Assembly: GCA_013339895.1 (NCBI GenBank)
Contig: JABACO010000008.1
Span: forward strand, 6,855,262 to 6,919,261
DNA: 64,000 nucleotides
Origin: Ephydatia muelleri
Taxonomy: Eukaryota; Porifera; Demospongiae; Spongillida; Spongillidae
Direction: 5' to 3'
Below the pieces are notes generated by a model. That model saw only the letters and a list, made by a program, of their open reading frames with translations, was not told where the DNA came from and made no database searches. Below are positions 1-12,200 of the stretch, piece by piece (the stretch's first letter is position 1; the number at the start of each line of letters is the position of its first letter). Both the position numbers and the translations under genes were made by a program.

Positions 1-2
1 AT

Positions 3-1285
3 GATACAAGTGGCAACAAATCAAAGGTGTGGAACAAATTTGATTCATGGTGCTTTCTACTAGCAGGACTTCCAAAGAAGGAAAATGCCAAGCTTGAGAA
101 CATACATTTAATCTGTACTTTAAACAAAGTATCCATACTGGAGTTAGCAGTTGCACCTGTGCAAGAACTTAAACTACTGGAAGATGGAATTGTTAGCTAT
201 GATGCCTGTTCTATGTTTCCTGTGCAACAATCCCAGAGCTGCACAGATACATCTATGTAGTCACCTTGGCTCAAGTACATTGAAATTCTGCCGAATGTGC
301 AAAGTAAGTATATTCTATTTTTAAAAGTTCATAATATGTTTATTTATTTTCATTCAAGGTTGATGTATCCATGTTCATGGACAACGTACTAAGACAGAAA
401 CAGTGCAGCAGAGATCGGCAATCAGGGCTGCTAGAACCAAAGGGCAAAACAATCAACTGAAGAAACGTTTTGGTATCAGTGATGCTGAAAATCCCATCTT
501 ACATTTCTGTCTAGATGCAAACTAGTCAGCATATGTAGAGGTATGGGCAATATAACATTGAGCCCCCTCCCTCTAACCTATAAGGAGTACACCCTTTGAG
601 GCTTTGCATTGTTTGCTACTGGGACTGTATAAATACCTGTTCAGGCTTAAAATGAAGAAGCTTTCAACTAATGAAAAGGAAGAATTGTGAGCACGCATAT
701 CTGCCTTTTCCTTTCTGGTTTCAATGCGCATATTTCAACGGACATGATGAGATACCACAAGTCTTTTGTTGGGCAAGACTTTAAGCTGCTGGCTCAACTT
801 GCAGAACATTTATGGATGGTGGTGAAAAAGAAGTGTGGAAATTAAGCTATCAAAGGTCAGTTCAGGTAACACTTGTAATAGATACATATACATATACATG
901 TACAACATGTGTCTACAGGTTTTTAGAATTGCATATTGTTAGCCATTTGACCCAGATATGGTTGGTTTGTAGAGTCAGATTGTGTTACTGCTATTCAAGA
1001 TCACTTTCCTAGTCTACAAAGGAAGTTGAAAGTCCACCTACTGTTGCACCTTTGTGAGAGTATGCTTCAATTGGACCAACATCAGCTTGTAATACTGAAT
1101 GGTGAGCGCTAACTTTAGACATGCATTATACTTATATTCTATTCAAACAAAGGTGTGAAAGCTTCAATTCAATCGTTCGTGCAGAGAACATCTTTTCCAA
1201 CAAACATTCTCCCAGCAAGGATATCGCCACAGTGTTGAAGAGAGTATCTAGAACATCTGTTGGGCATTTCAGACAAGTAATATGC
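3..1285 (+). pseudogene. Decayed transposon protein, copy 1 (5' end outside window)
   Basis: The reading frame is open from the window edge with DTSGNKSKVWNKFDSW, then LEDGIVSYDA, then shifts frame to NNPRAAQIHLCSHLGS and FCRMCK (about 200-302). Further on come LHCLLLGLYKYLFRLKM (about 600-655), MMRYHKSFVGQDFKLLAQL (about 745-800) and ERCESFNSIVRAENIFSNKH (about 1150-1210). These blocks occur in this order in a large uncharacterised protein family carried by transposons of cnidarians, sponges and fungi, recalled from memory and not searched. Stops and frame changes separate the blocks, so this copy cannot make a protein. A second copy lies inverted at about 44.2-46.6 kb and supplies the upstream part missing here. 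The biochemical role is unknown; transposase-like is an inference. Confidence 0.6.
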
Positions 1286-1374
1286 ATATAAAATGTATAT
1301 CATGTTACTCTGTAAAGAAGGTTCCTATACATGTACAAATCAGCCGATAGTGTTCATCAGTTCAACTATTTGTG

Positions 1375-1600
1375 AGGGTGTTTTGTGTGTTGTGTGTGTC
1401 TGTGTTGTGTGTGTCTGTGTTGTGTGTGTCTGTGTTGTGCGTGTCTGTGTCTGTGTTGTGTTGTGTGTGTTGTGTGTGTCTGTGTTGTGTGTGTCTGTGT
1501 TGTGCGTGTCTGTGTTGTGCGTGTCTGTGTTGTATGTATCTCACGATTCTGTTGTGTGTGTCTGTGTTGTGTGTGTATCTGTGTTTGTGTGTGTTATGTG
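1375..1600. repeat. TGTGTGTC/TGTGT microsatellite-like tandem array
   Basis: Roughly 225 bp of irregular units of the form TGTGTGTCTGTGT, about 13 bp each. The repeat leaves all three frames open in places, but the resulting Val/Cys-rich translations are artefacts. Confidence 0.9.
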
Positions 1601-1938
1601 GGACATTCTGGTTGAGTCATTCCATCTGGCCTACATTCATGTTCAAGTTGAGGCTGGTTAAGCACTGCCTCCACAGTAAGAGAATCCTGTGGAGAAATCT
1701 GGGCGTTGAAATGGGAAACAGCCTGCTGTAGATGAGTGTTGTCTGGGCTCCCTATGTCTGAGGCTGCTAATGAATAGATAAAGCCAGCACATGAGTGAAG
1801 AGAGAGGGAGCGAAGGCCTAGCCCACCTAGCTTAGGGCAAAGTTGAGCTTGATGCCACTGAGTGTCAGGCACATCTACTGCTAGGCAAGAAGCAAAGCAA
1901 AGTCTCACCTCTTCATCAATGACTCTTTCGAGGGCCAC
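1594..1938 (-). pseudogene. LINE reverse-transcriptase carboxyl-terminal fragment
   Basis: The minus-strand translation contains WHQAQLCPKLGGLGLRSLS followed by HSCAGFIYSLAASD. This is the block found after the polymerase domain of non-LTR and related retroelement ORFs, of the type 'QA.LP...GGLGLRS...AAF..S'. No polymerase motif is present here. An upstream part of a similar ORF, also on the minus strand, lies at 3755-4900, so the two could be halves of one disrupted element, but 1.8 kb of unassigned sequence separates them. Inactive relic. Confidence 0.6.
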
Positions 1939-3754
1939 AGCTCAATATTGCCCACCGCTGCAACTGATATACTTTATTTAGCAAAGGAGGTTAAACGTTT
2001 TATAGTCAGCGCCTTTGTTCACAGAAAAGTAAATCGAATTGCTAAAAAACAACGTGGAAGCATCGAGAATTAACTATTAATATATATTTTGCGAGCAGCT
2101 CATTTTTTGTTCACAGGATTGGGAATTGTTGGCAAAGAACGCAACGCTGAAGCGCTTCCGCATTACGTGACTTAGCCCTTGCTATGGTAGTGAAGCAGCT
2201 TGTCTAGAGCTGTTCGATTCGACATAGATACTTTAGAGATTCGATCACTCGTCATAACACTTTTTTTTTTTTCTCGACGGCAATCCGCGCCTTGTGGCTT
2301 TAGGCGCTATCCTCAAGGAGCTCAGGATTGCACTAAAAATCCATTATTGGATTGTCACCTCTAGGGCACAAGTCAATCCGCATTTCGGAATCTTAATAAT
2401 TATTTTTTACAGTGCGCGCGCGTGCACGCCTGCATGCATGCATAATGGCGTTCTATCAAAGAGCTGTACAAATACAATCAAACAGTGATTGCTATGCACG
2501 ATCAACCGTGCGCTGGTCTTGCTATCACACACTAACAACGCATATCTTACGCCATGCACAGTTTCAGCAGAGGCACCTGAGCAGCCGTGCACGTGAGTGA
2601 CTTGCGCCCGACCATTTTAACCTTAACAAATGAACTGCTCGCATCATATCTCAATGCACATAGTGCAATGCTTTATGCAGTTCAGAACGTTTTATTAACT
2701 TTGCACTATTACTCTAAACTTCTAAATGAATGTGAAATAAATTTTCAGCTTTTTTTTATACAAATGAGTGTTTTTATTTTATTTTTGATAAACAGTACAA
2801 AAGGATTCCCACTGTATGGGGATGGTGTGGGGTAGGGGGTGGGGTAGTGGGAGTGGGGATGCAAAACATTGAAAGCTGAACTAAATCAGTGCAGATCTAA
2901 AAAGCCCCCCATCCCCCCCCCCCTTTATTCCATTCTCTTATGCACTTTTAATATAATAGTACTTATAATTTTAATATTATAGTACTTATAATTTTAAAAC
3001 GTTCGCTACAGTTATATTGTAACCTCTAATGTCAAACAACAGCTTATTCAACCCTGTTTCTAATTTTAATCGAACTACCGAAACTGCAAACCTCAGTTCA
3101 AAAAAAAATCTTAACACTTCAATAACTCACTGTTGTGCCACCGTTTGATTATCTTATTAGATACACAGATGCATCCATCATCCACGTAGCTGTTACGATT
3201 AGATACATGTAACCGCACATATATACAGGTTTACACAACAGACACACATAACGTGACTCGTGCCCCTTGAAGGGATGGGATAGTTCGGATCAGGATAATG
3301 CATGCATGTGCTGGCTTTGACCAATGATCAATTAAGGCTGCCATAGAGGTCAGCCAGCACCTTAGAGACCTAGCGACATTTCCACCGCTGGTTATAGAGA
3401 AGACCTTCAATCTCTGCTCTGGAGCTCTAGTGCCAATGAAATTCATTGCCAGTACAAAAACACAGCACACTTGACATCATTCTCCACGTGCTCAGCTGTT
3501 TGTGCTGTAAGACATGCTCACCTTCCATATAAATTAAGCAGGGTCATTACAAATGCCACTGAACTGCACCTGCCCCTATTAGCAGGTGACCATGCCGGAG
3601 GTCTGTTCCCAACTTAAAGATACACAGCCAATGTAAGCCAGCATATTGAAGAAAACATCGCAGAAACCTTGTAAATAATAGTTACATTACCTCCCCTCTT
3701 GCAGGTGACACAGTGGTGGTACTGACAGAGGATCAAGAGCATTACTGGTACATA
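1939..3754. other. No gene recognised
   Basis: AT-rich sequence with a T-run near 2262, a GC-alternating stretch near 2415-2445 and a G/C-run patch at 2820-2930. No open frame with family resemblance was seen on either strand. Confidence 0.5.
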
Positions 3755-4900
3755 TCACCAACTAATGCTGTCTGAAGCTCGTTTGAGTTCAATCCAACTC
3801 CAAACTGAATGAAGGAGCAATTGAAATCCACACCAGACAGCAATGCAGTCAGGCCTTATGAACAATGAACTGTCATCGAAGAGAGAACTGAACTGCATAT
3901 CCTCAATTACATCTGACAGCTTCTGTAGTGCAGGGCTGTCAGCAGATTGATAAGGCATCAGAGAGTGATAGCCTTGTCCAAACGGGGTGTAGAAAACACA
4001 CTATTTGCTCCACATGAGGATAAAACAGTGTATGTAGGCTGCTGCTGATGATTCAGGAGTGTGTGCAGCTCTAAATGCCCTCTCTGCAAACTGCTGCTTC
4101 CAAGCTGAGTTAGGGGCATTAACACCAGTACACTAAAGAAATGACAATGAACATCAGCATTAAGTTGCAAGAAGGTTTGCAGAAACTAGCTAGAGCAAAA
4201 ATGAAACAAGACATCAACTGCACATATGCAACTTGAGAGTCTAAACTACCAATTTCTTTGTGGGTAGACAGCAGAGCCAAGGTGGCGTGATATTTGCTCT
4301 AGGAGAATTGATCATAAAATGCAGCATCCTAGTCCAGTATATCAAGATTTGGCGTATGAGCTAGAGGCCTGTATAACTCAGGGAAACGAGATGTCTCTCC
4401 TGCACAGAGCAATTCACACTTCTTGAAGTTGATAAGGTACCCTAAGGATAGGTCTTGCAATTGAACTATGCTCACTGTTCACAGCCGGATCTGCATAAGG
4501 GTTATTTCCTGATAGCCAAACATCAAGCATTTTGTAACAATTCAACACATTCTTTATATCATGCAACAAATCATAGTCATGATTCACTGGGAGGACTAGA
4601 GCAAACAGACAGGGGCCTAGTTCGATCTCCTTGCTGTACTCCCAGCTGTATCCCCAGCGGTTACCACAAATGATGGATGTTTGCAGGGGTATAGCATCAT
4701 GACGTCCATGCAACCAATCCTAGGAAGTGTTTGGTGCCTTCAACTAGCACAGAATGCATCTATAACTAGGTTGAATGCAATGGTCAGGTCAACCCTGAGA
4801 TAAAACAAAGTTGCGGTCTGATCAATGGTCATCAATGCATCTGAGCTCATGGATGAATCACTTGGGCATGCCACTTCAACTCGCGTAAAGGTGGGAAAAT
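3755..4900 (-). pseudogene. LINE reverse-transcriptase fragment
   Basis: Read on the minus strand, the segment gives VDLTIAFNLVIDAF (about 4750-4800), then LGPCLFALVLPVNHD and LNCYKMLDVWLSGN (within 4414-4713). These resemble the reverse-transcriptase blocks 'N..F..', 'GDPLGP.LF.L.L' and 'YxDD'. The catalytic box that would read YxDD is degraded to KMLDVW, so the enzyme would be dead. Downstream frames (3755-4170) carry LNADVHCHFFSVLVLMPL, like the conserved 'LN..KCE.F' region. Stops and shifts break the frame. It may belong with the fragment at 1594-1938. Confidence 0.5.
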
Positions 4901-5530
4901 TCTGTAGCCTTGTCTCCAAATCGGCAACACGTCACCAACTGCAATAGGCCATAAATCATGATCAGCAGGCAATTTGTTTCTGGTCATAGGATTATTGGTT
5001 ATGTACTGTTTATTGATCTTTGATATTTGAAGTTGATTTCATTTGATCTAAAAAGGCTTTATTGATATAATTATTCATAAATGTAATTTATTTGATTACC
5101 AAAGGGTAAACAATCATATAAACAAAACCAACACTCAACAGACAGATACATACCGGTACACACATAACTGACATCAACATAGTTCTTGCTAGTGTTGAGG
5201 GATCATGGATAAGAGTCAGTTGATCAGGATAGAATGTGCGCTACTTATCAGTTTACAATATGGGATCATTTCCGCGAAAAGGGACCTAACACACATACAT
5301 TATAAAATTTCCACGTACGCGCGATAGAGATGCAACGCGTGTGTTGAAATGCATGGCTAATTAAAAATTCAGAGCCATACAATACCATGACAGATAATCC
5401 GATTTTCCGCAGTGCGTAAGAAGCAATGCGAAGAGGACATTTTAGACTTCCAGAGTATTAAAAAAAAAAAAAAACTTGACAAAAACGTGCATTAGGTTTC
5501 TTGTTCGATCCCAATTATGCTATTTTATTA
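4901..5530. other. No gene recognised
   Basis: AT-rich spacer containing an A-run at 5461-5474. Nothing codable was recognised. Confidence 0.5.
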
Positions 5531-5534
5531 CACA

Positions 5535-5787
5535 TGGGACAGTTTCTGCGAAAATTGCCCCACGGTTAAAATGTTATAAAAATGCATCGCGTTTAAATCG
5601 CTATACCTTCCCAACGGATAACACTATCGACTTCCTATTTTCAACACTTCATACTACACCATTTCTCTATGAAGTGTTGAAAATAGGAAGTCGATAGCGT
5701 AATCCGTTGGGAAGTTATAGCGATTCAAACGCGATGCATTTTTATAACATTTTAACGGTGGGGCAATTTTCGCGGAAACTGTCCCAC
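5535..5787. mobile_element. Foldback (MITE-like) element, nested palindromes
   Basis: The two halves are near-perfect inverted copies. The left end TGGGACAGTTTCTGCG pairs with CGCGGAAACTGTCCCA at the right end, and pairing continues through CGCGTTTAAATCGCTATA and CCCAACGGAT to the middle, with arms of about 115 bp. The central 60 bp form their own smaller palindrome (ACTTCCTATTTTCAACACTT and its complement) whose sequence is also the terminus of the 3.2-kb inverted-repeat element at 36706-39877. No coding capacity. A clear target-site duplication was not resolved. Confidence 0.8.
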
Positions 5788-5789
5788 AT

Positions 5790-6339
5790 GTATGGTATAT
5801 AAGGCTATACCATAAACATTAATTTAAACTGTTGCATTATCTATGGTCACGTTGGACCCAAAAGACTTTCCCTAATTCTTGCACCCTTCACAAGCTCAAG
5901 AAGCAACAACCGAGAATTGTGCCAGATGGAATAATCATATCAAAACTGTGCAAATGGGCTCAATCAACTACTAAGGGTAGGTCACCAATTGGGATTCCCG
6001 CTTCATTTAATCTTACACAGAGAAAGAGGATTCTATATCTGAAATATCCCTGGTTATCGGATAACCAGAGAACTTATTATCTGTTTTTTGTCCGATCTGT
6101 CTCAACGAGTTATACATATTTTTGAATAAAGCGAAGTAACAATGAACACTTGCTGCAGCAGACAGACCTTTCAATGTATACCTTGATTGTGTCAGTACGT
6201 GCATGCCTAGTCTCAGGCCATTAAGACGCCGGCAGTATGCAGTTCATTACTAATAATGTCGAACGCGAACAAGTTGAATGGTTACAAGTAGTCTAGGTGA
6301 TCTATAACAGTATGAAAACTCAGCCATGAATGATGATGC
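5790..6339. other. No gene recognised; probable JAGN1 3' flank
   Basis: No recognisable coding sequence on either strand. A short palindrome (CCTGGTTATCGGATAACCAG) lies at about 6048-6067. Confidence 0.45.
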
Positions 6340-6345
6340 TTTATT
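6340..6345 (-). terminator. Probable polyadenylation signal of JAGN1
   Basis: AATAAA on the minus strand about 180 nt past the JAGN1 stop. A T-rich stretch of the minus strand (6485-6510) lies between. This is the only canonical hexamer noted close downstream, so it is the likely signal. Confidence 0.45.
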
Positions 6346-6523
6346 GATGCTGGTGTTTCTGCATTTCCCTCCCCCGCCTCGTTCCCCTAAGCAGTCCCAT
6401 TTAATAACTAGAATTAACAATGAACTCCGATCTGCATGATCAAAACATCAAAACAAACAACAAGAAAATGGGACCTATACTAGCAAAAAAAAAAAAAAAA
6501 CAAAAAAAAAACTACGCATCTAC

Positions 6524-6997
6524 TTATCCGTTTTTGTTTTTTTGTGTCCATGTTGCTTTTAGCAGTTTTGCCACGTGCATCCCGTAGCCGCTGAGCAGAA
6601 TGGCGACGACGGCGACGGTCTGCCGCGGGACTCTGAGCTGCTCGATGACCCCGCTCCACAGAGAACTGTACAGCTCGAAGACCATGGGGAACACGACGAG
6701 GAAAGACAGCGACATGCCATACACGTCGATGTAAGGCGCGGTGTTCCGACCGAGCGAGGAGTAACAGAGGGTAATGCCGATGAGGTATCCGAGGGAGGCC
6801 GCCAGGAAGAGATAATCAAAGCGCACCATAATTCCCAACACCAGGCACGATATGGCGCAGGCGGCCTGTGCGCATAGTATGCCCTTCATCTTTGGTTTGA
6901 GCTCGGCGCTTCTCTGGTAGCGCTCGGCTACCCGCTCCCTGTGAGAGAAGTCGGAGCCGTCCGTGCCTTGGGCCCTCGGCCCTATCCTTGCTGCCAT
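6524..6997 (-). CDS. JAGN1: Jagunal homologue (JAGN1), ER multi-pass membrane protein
   Basis: Single-exon gene of 157 residues. The amino-terminal block [20 protein letters not shown] (residues 6-25) is the signature of Jagunal proteins, which sit in the endoplasmic reticulum and support secretory traffic, oocyte vesicle organisation in flies and neutrophil function in mammals. Four hydrophobic helices are visible at about 38-58, 62-82, 93-112 and 126-146, and the protein ends in a lysine-rich tail (TQKNKNG), consistent with an ER-retention type end. Vertebrate JAGN1 is slightly longer (about 183 residues). The start is taken at the ATG in GCAATGG at 6997; the frame stays open a few codons upstream without another ATG. 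The gene is clearly more GC-rich than its surroundings. No frame break is seen and it looks functional. Confidence 0.9.
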   Translation of the reverse strand: MAARIGPRAQGTDGSDFSHRERVAERYQRSAELKPKMKGILCAQAACAISCLVLGIMVRFDYLFLAASLGYLIGITLCYSSLGRNTAPYIDVYGMSLSFLVVFPMVFELYSSLWSGVIEQLRVPRQTVAVVAILLSGYGMHVAKLLKATWTQKNKNG

Positions 6998-6999
6998 TG

Positions 7000-7338
7000 C
7001 TTTGAGGTTACGAAACAATAGTAACTAACAGTGGAATCTTTGGGGTTAAAACGAATCCAAGTTATTGCAATTAACTAAAACACTTTAACCTAATTTATTG
7101 AATAATTACTTCCAATTACAATTTTAAATAAAAGATCTTGATTGTTGGTTTGAATTTGGTAATTGCTGAAAATTAATGTGCATTTAATATCCTAGCTGCC
7201 ATCATTGTTAGACGGCCAGGTCATACATTAAAGACGTTCCGTAGGTTTTTAATCTATGACCAGGTCGATGTTTCTCAGTGTAAATAAGCGATGGACCCAA
7301 CTATAATAAAGTCGCAATGTCCATTGAAAGCCACAGTG
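7000..7338. other. JAGN1 upstream region, no gene recognised
   Basis: AT-rich and probably containing the JAGN1 promoter and 5' untranslated region. No specific element could be supported. Confidence 0.4.
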
Positions 7339-7362
7339 CATAGGCGTAGGAACCGGGGAAAA

Positions 7363-7410
<48 letters not shown>

Positions 7411-7540
7411 GGGGGGGCAGAGGGGGCCTTGGCCCCCCCAATCTTGGGCATTATGTGTATAAAGTATGCTGAATTTATATTAGACACACCCTTTGGCCCC
7501 CCCCCCCCCCCCCAATCCTGTTTACGTTCCTACGCTTCTG
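7339..7540. mobile_element. G-rich miniature element with CATAGGCGTAGGAAC ends
   Basis: The ends CATAGGCGTAGGAAC and GTTCCTACGCTTCTG are inverted repeats. CAGTG occurs immediately before (7334-7338) and after (7541-7545), a 5-bp target-site duplication. The interior has a G-run of over 40 bases, the palindrome GGGGGCCTTGGCCCCCC and a C-run. The same family is nested at 38603-38985. No coding capacity. Confidence 0.75.
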
Positions 7541-7548
7541 CAGTGCAG

Positions 7549-9208
7549 TGTACAGCCAAATAATAAGCCAAGTCGCGACGTCGGTAAATATGTACCATGC
7601 AGGCGCGCTCTCTTCCCAGTTGAGTATGTCACCAGAATTTTGGTCTTGATAATTTTTTGTTGGTCCGGTTTTACCAGAAATGATGCACAATTTGTTAGAC
7701 TGCTGTCAGTGTCTTTCGAACATAATCATTCTCCTATGAGTATTTACAACGTTGTGTTGTAGTGATTCTTGTTGTTGGAAAAGTTGGACCTGAAAATTGA
7801 TCCATTAAGCGTGCAAGTTCCAAAATTTCCAGCAATGAGATCTACCAGAAATAATGTTCTACCTAGTAATTTTGTAAAGTCATTGTGATATCACCATCGA
7901 ATGCATACTTCAGCAATATAAAACCAATTAGGCAACTTCGAGTAAAAAAACTGATGAGCTTATGTAAAAGCACAGAACCAAGGTACAGTGAGTGTCAGAA
8001 TTCCTGCCACATGGACTCAGTAGAAATGATGCCCCTCTTCTCTGCACTTTGAACATCGAATCGTTTTTCTACCATCATTATGCATCCTGCAACTTGTGAT
8101 TTTTGTTGTTGATGAAAAAGGTGACAGAATTCCTTGCTCTAGTCCATTTATAAGATGTTGTCTCATTCTGGACTTGCAAAACTAGGGTCTGTGCCAAAGC
8201 AAATTCACAAGCAAGGCTACTTCAGATAAACGATAGTCCTGAGAATCTTGAACATTCACATACTGTATTTGATTTGCTTTTCTGCACTGAGAAAGGCATT
8301 AACTCTGCAATGGTTCGCTTCAAAGATTCAGTTAAGGTACAGCATTCAAGCTATCACATTTACTAGTGGAGTCTGGGATGCTTGAAACAGCTCATACTGC
8401 TATCCAGTGGTTATCTGTGACGTTCAAACATTACAAAGTTACATCAAAAGTGTGCGTTATATATGAGGATGGCGGCATGTATTATAATGTCGGTACTGGT
8501 TCCGGGAACCAGTTGTAACCGACATTGGGCACTAGCTACTGGGCTGCCATCGATCGTAGATGATAATTCGGCAACCATAACAACCGCGACTGCACAACTG
8601 AAATGGGGTAATTATTTCACCGCACATGCAAATAAAGATACTGCTCGTCGCATGCAATATGCGCAAGTGCGTACAATTGGTGACTTGTATCATGACGGTT
8701 GCAGTACAATGTTATTGGTCTCTGTGAACTGCTTTCACTGGCCGCAGTTCTTACTCTGAAGCAAAACAAAAATGATACAAGTTTCTAATTTTAGCAAGGA
8801 AAATTATAAATACAGACTCTCTTCAATTCAAGCTCTACAACATTCGATGATGGAGTCCCTTCACATCTTCTTTGCCCACCAGACACTCGCGATGAATTGT
8901 TCATTTATAATGAAAACTTTATTTTTTTAACTGAAGTACAAATTTCAGTTTCAGTAAAGGTTGTTTCATTTTAGATTGCGGTTACCGTTACCCATTAGAC
9001 TTTGAAAATAGTATGCATGAGAGTAGACGCCGCGTACATGTGCATATAGCCGTGACGTGATATTCTTTAGACCATGCGCACATAAAACCTTTTAGCATTC
9101 TCTATTTCTTGCATGCACAACAAAAGCCTCATCACAAAGATATAAGCAAAAAATGTTTAAACTAAAAAGCAGCGAGTAATTTTGTAAAGTACACGAGCTG
9201 GTATGACG
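7549..9208. other. No gene recognised
   Basis: AT-rich sequence. A short open stretch at 8463-8759 has no family resemblance and is probably chance. The 3' end of the subtilase gene begins at 9209. Confidence 0.45.
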
Positions 9209-12200
9209 TTACGGTGAACAGCCATAATAAAGCAGCTTGTTTGGGGAATTCGGCGGCATTCTGGAGACAATGTTAGGCGTAGCACTGAAAGAAAGATGCA
9301 CAGCAAATTATTCTTCTATACAACTAAAGCATTCGAACGTACTTATTCACTAGATACGTCTTCATTTGTGCAGGAGTTAGAGGATTGTTAGTAGTGCTAA
9401 GATAGTTTGCAATCACACCAGCCTTCAGGGAGAAAATTATTGCCAATGCTTGCTATGATGTGAGTTACAACAATAAATGAACGTACCACATGGGGAGACG
9501 CAATGAGGTTCCTGTCAGAAAATAATAATAATATATTTTATGTCCATATTAAAGGATAATACATGTAATAAAAATATTTTTAATGCAATCCCCAACACTT
9601 ATACTTGTAATGTCTGCAAGATCTCTAGACATTCTAGAACTATAAAAAATGGAGTGATAATTATATTGTTAAAATAGCAATAATAAAGCGTAGACTAGAT
9701 CTTATTGCATTGCACGTTATGCAACAAGTAAATGCATGGGCTTTGCAAGATGGTCTACATTGGAGCGGGTCTACAAAAAAATTCAGGTGGAGGTAGTGGA
9801 ATCAGCTTCTGCTCGGGGTATTAAGATTTAGTCTTGTGTTTCACTCAAATAAATTTAATTAATGGAACTCATATGAAATTAAAAAAATGAATCAAAACCG
9901 AAAATTTATTATGAAAGGGACTCTTTTATACTGTGCGTGTACAATGTACATGTATATCATTTTACATTCAAACAATGGCTCATTACTTAGAGGATATACA
10001 TACACATGTATGAAGAGTGTACGGTTACCTGTAGCTGCCACCCAGCCTCCATTTTTGGAGGTTGATACAACGTTTACGCCCTGTTGAGAATAAAATTAGT
10101 AATTTAAACATAACATTGTATCGCGATGCTTACCGGAGCAATGAGATGTGTGCAGGGACCGTAATTGCCTGCCTTCGGTTGGACTTACGTAATACATTAC
10201 ATCATTAATGTCGCTGGCCATCACAGTGATTCTATAGAGAGTGGTATACATGGCCACATCGTCCGTTGTTGTATCCATGTAGCATGTACGATATTTGTAT
10301 AGCATACACGCCAGATTGTCATCTGGACAACCTTGCGCCTCAAAGATCGACTAATTGTGAATTACATTTAGGAATACCTTAGAGCAGTAACAACTACGTT
10401 TCCAGGCAGCAGTGTTCTAAATGAACATACCTGCGCACATTTTACCTGAAAGTTGTATTATTTGGTCATGCATCTTAATACACGTAGCTGAGCTGGTTAC
10501 ATGTACTTCTAAGTTACAACAGCCAACGCGACTACTAACTTTGTATCTAAGCAAAAAGAATTGTTCCCTGTGGCATTGATGCATTCGCTGAAATGTATTC
10601 TTCTTTGTAATCTGCCACCTTTGCCAATTGTTTTGTTTTACTTTTGTTGGTGGCATATATAGGTATGTAGTGATTGCTCACTACCATGTGAGCCATTTGA
10701 GTACGATAAACCAAATTTCAAATACACAATGCTACATTAGAAACATCACACACTTCAAACTCTTAGATAAAGGTATAATTGTACTATCATATTAGTTAGG
10801 AGGATATACCTAGCAATTAAATTTGTTAATTTAAATGTCGACAATTTTTTGTTTTGCCACGTTTATGATTAGCAATTTCATGTCGATGAGTAGATAAAAA
10901 TTTTAAGTTGGATCATGCACGGCTGGTATAAAAGAATAGACTTACACTTGAGCAGCACTAGCAGGTGATATTCCACAGGCATTTAAGTTACTATTGCCAG
11001 CAGCTACCACAACGTAAATTCCCTTAAGTGAATAACATAGCCTTTATCACATTATCAGTTCAGTACTATATCACGTACCTTATTTACCACCGCATTAGCT
11101 GCATCGTTTAAAGCTTGCGAGTAAGATCCTCCTAATGACATACTATAACGCACAGGGTAATAGAATATTTTTCACTTCACTACTATATTGTGCTTACTTC
11201 ACTACTGATTTTCGGCCAGGCTGATGCTGACTCCATACCCATTTAAGGCCAGATATAAACCAACTATCGAACAAACACAGAGATGAGTCTGATTGCAAAT
11301 CGTGTTGTATGTAACTTGCTCAATTTGTCCATTGTTATTGGCATCGAGTACACGGACATCAATTGCAGTAGCCCTCTTAGCTATTCCGTAGGTGTTTGAC
11401 ATTATGGTACCTAAAAATGTATATAATTAAATTGCAGGTCACTAGTTTTGATTAAAATTGTGTTGTCAATTGTATAAGCGTTTCTCACCTGCTACGTGAG
11501 TGCCATGTCCAAAGAGATCTGTTCTTGCAGGAGGAGATTGAACAAAGTCCGCTCCTAATATGCACATTACGAAACATGGTTACCGAGCCGGTACCCTAAG
11601 CATATCTTATAATTACTAAGCAAGAGTATTCATTCGTCACGGAGAAAATAAAGCAATATCCAAGGATTCTATATGTACAGAGAAGCGTGAAAATGTATCC
11701 ATTTTGATTTTTTAAAGGAAATTCACGAGTCTTCTTTTTCTCTGTTGTTCAAAAGTCTAATACAGTGACACATTTGGGAGATTAGGATAACATATCCAAT
11801 TAAAAATATTAATTGTTTACAAGGATTCATATACCCAAATAACGTCATTGAATCGCTTTTCATTATTTCCAAGGTGACTTGGGTTGAACATCAACGCAAA
11901 ATTCAGTTGCATGTTTGCAAATTTTTTTACAGGGACGCATTTGATGAATATGGTATCAAATTTGACCACATAAGCATTAGACAAATTGGTTTAATCGTGT
12001 TGTTATACATGTACTAACCCATTTAATTCTTCCTTGAAAATCCGGATGATTGGAGGCTATTTCCACTGTTGATATCATTGATGAAAATGTGTATAATTGA
12101 TTTTAAAGTATTGTTTCTAACCTGTCGAGGACATAGACAATCAACACCATAGCTGCTTGAGCTGGAATTAGAGAACATTTGCATGTGCAGGTATACTTCT

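Noticed and set aside
8463..8759. A 98-codon plus-strand frame
   Set aside because: No motif, no splice partners and unremarkable codon content; probably chance.
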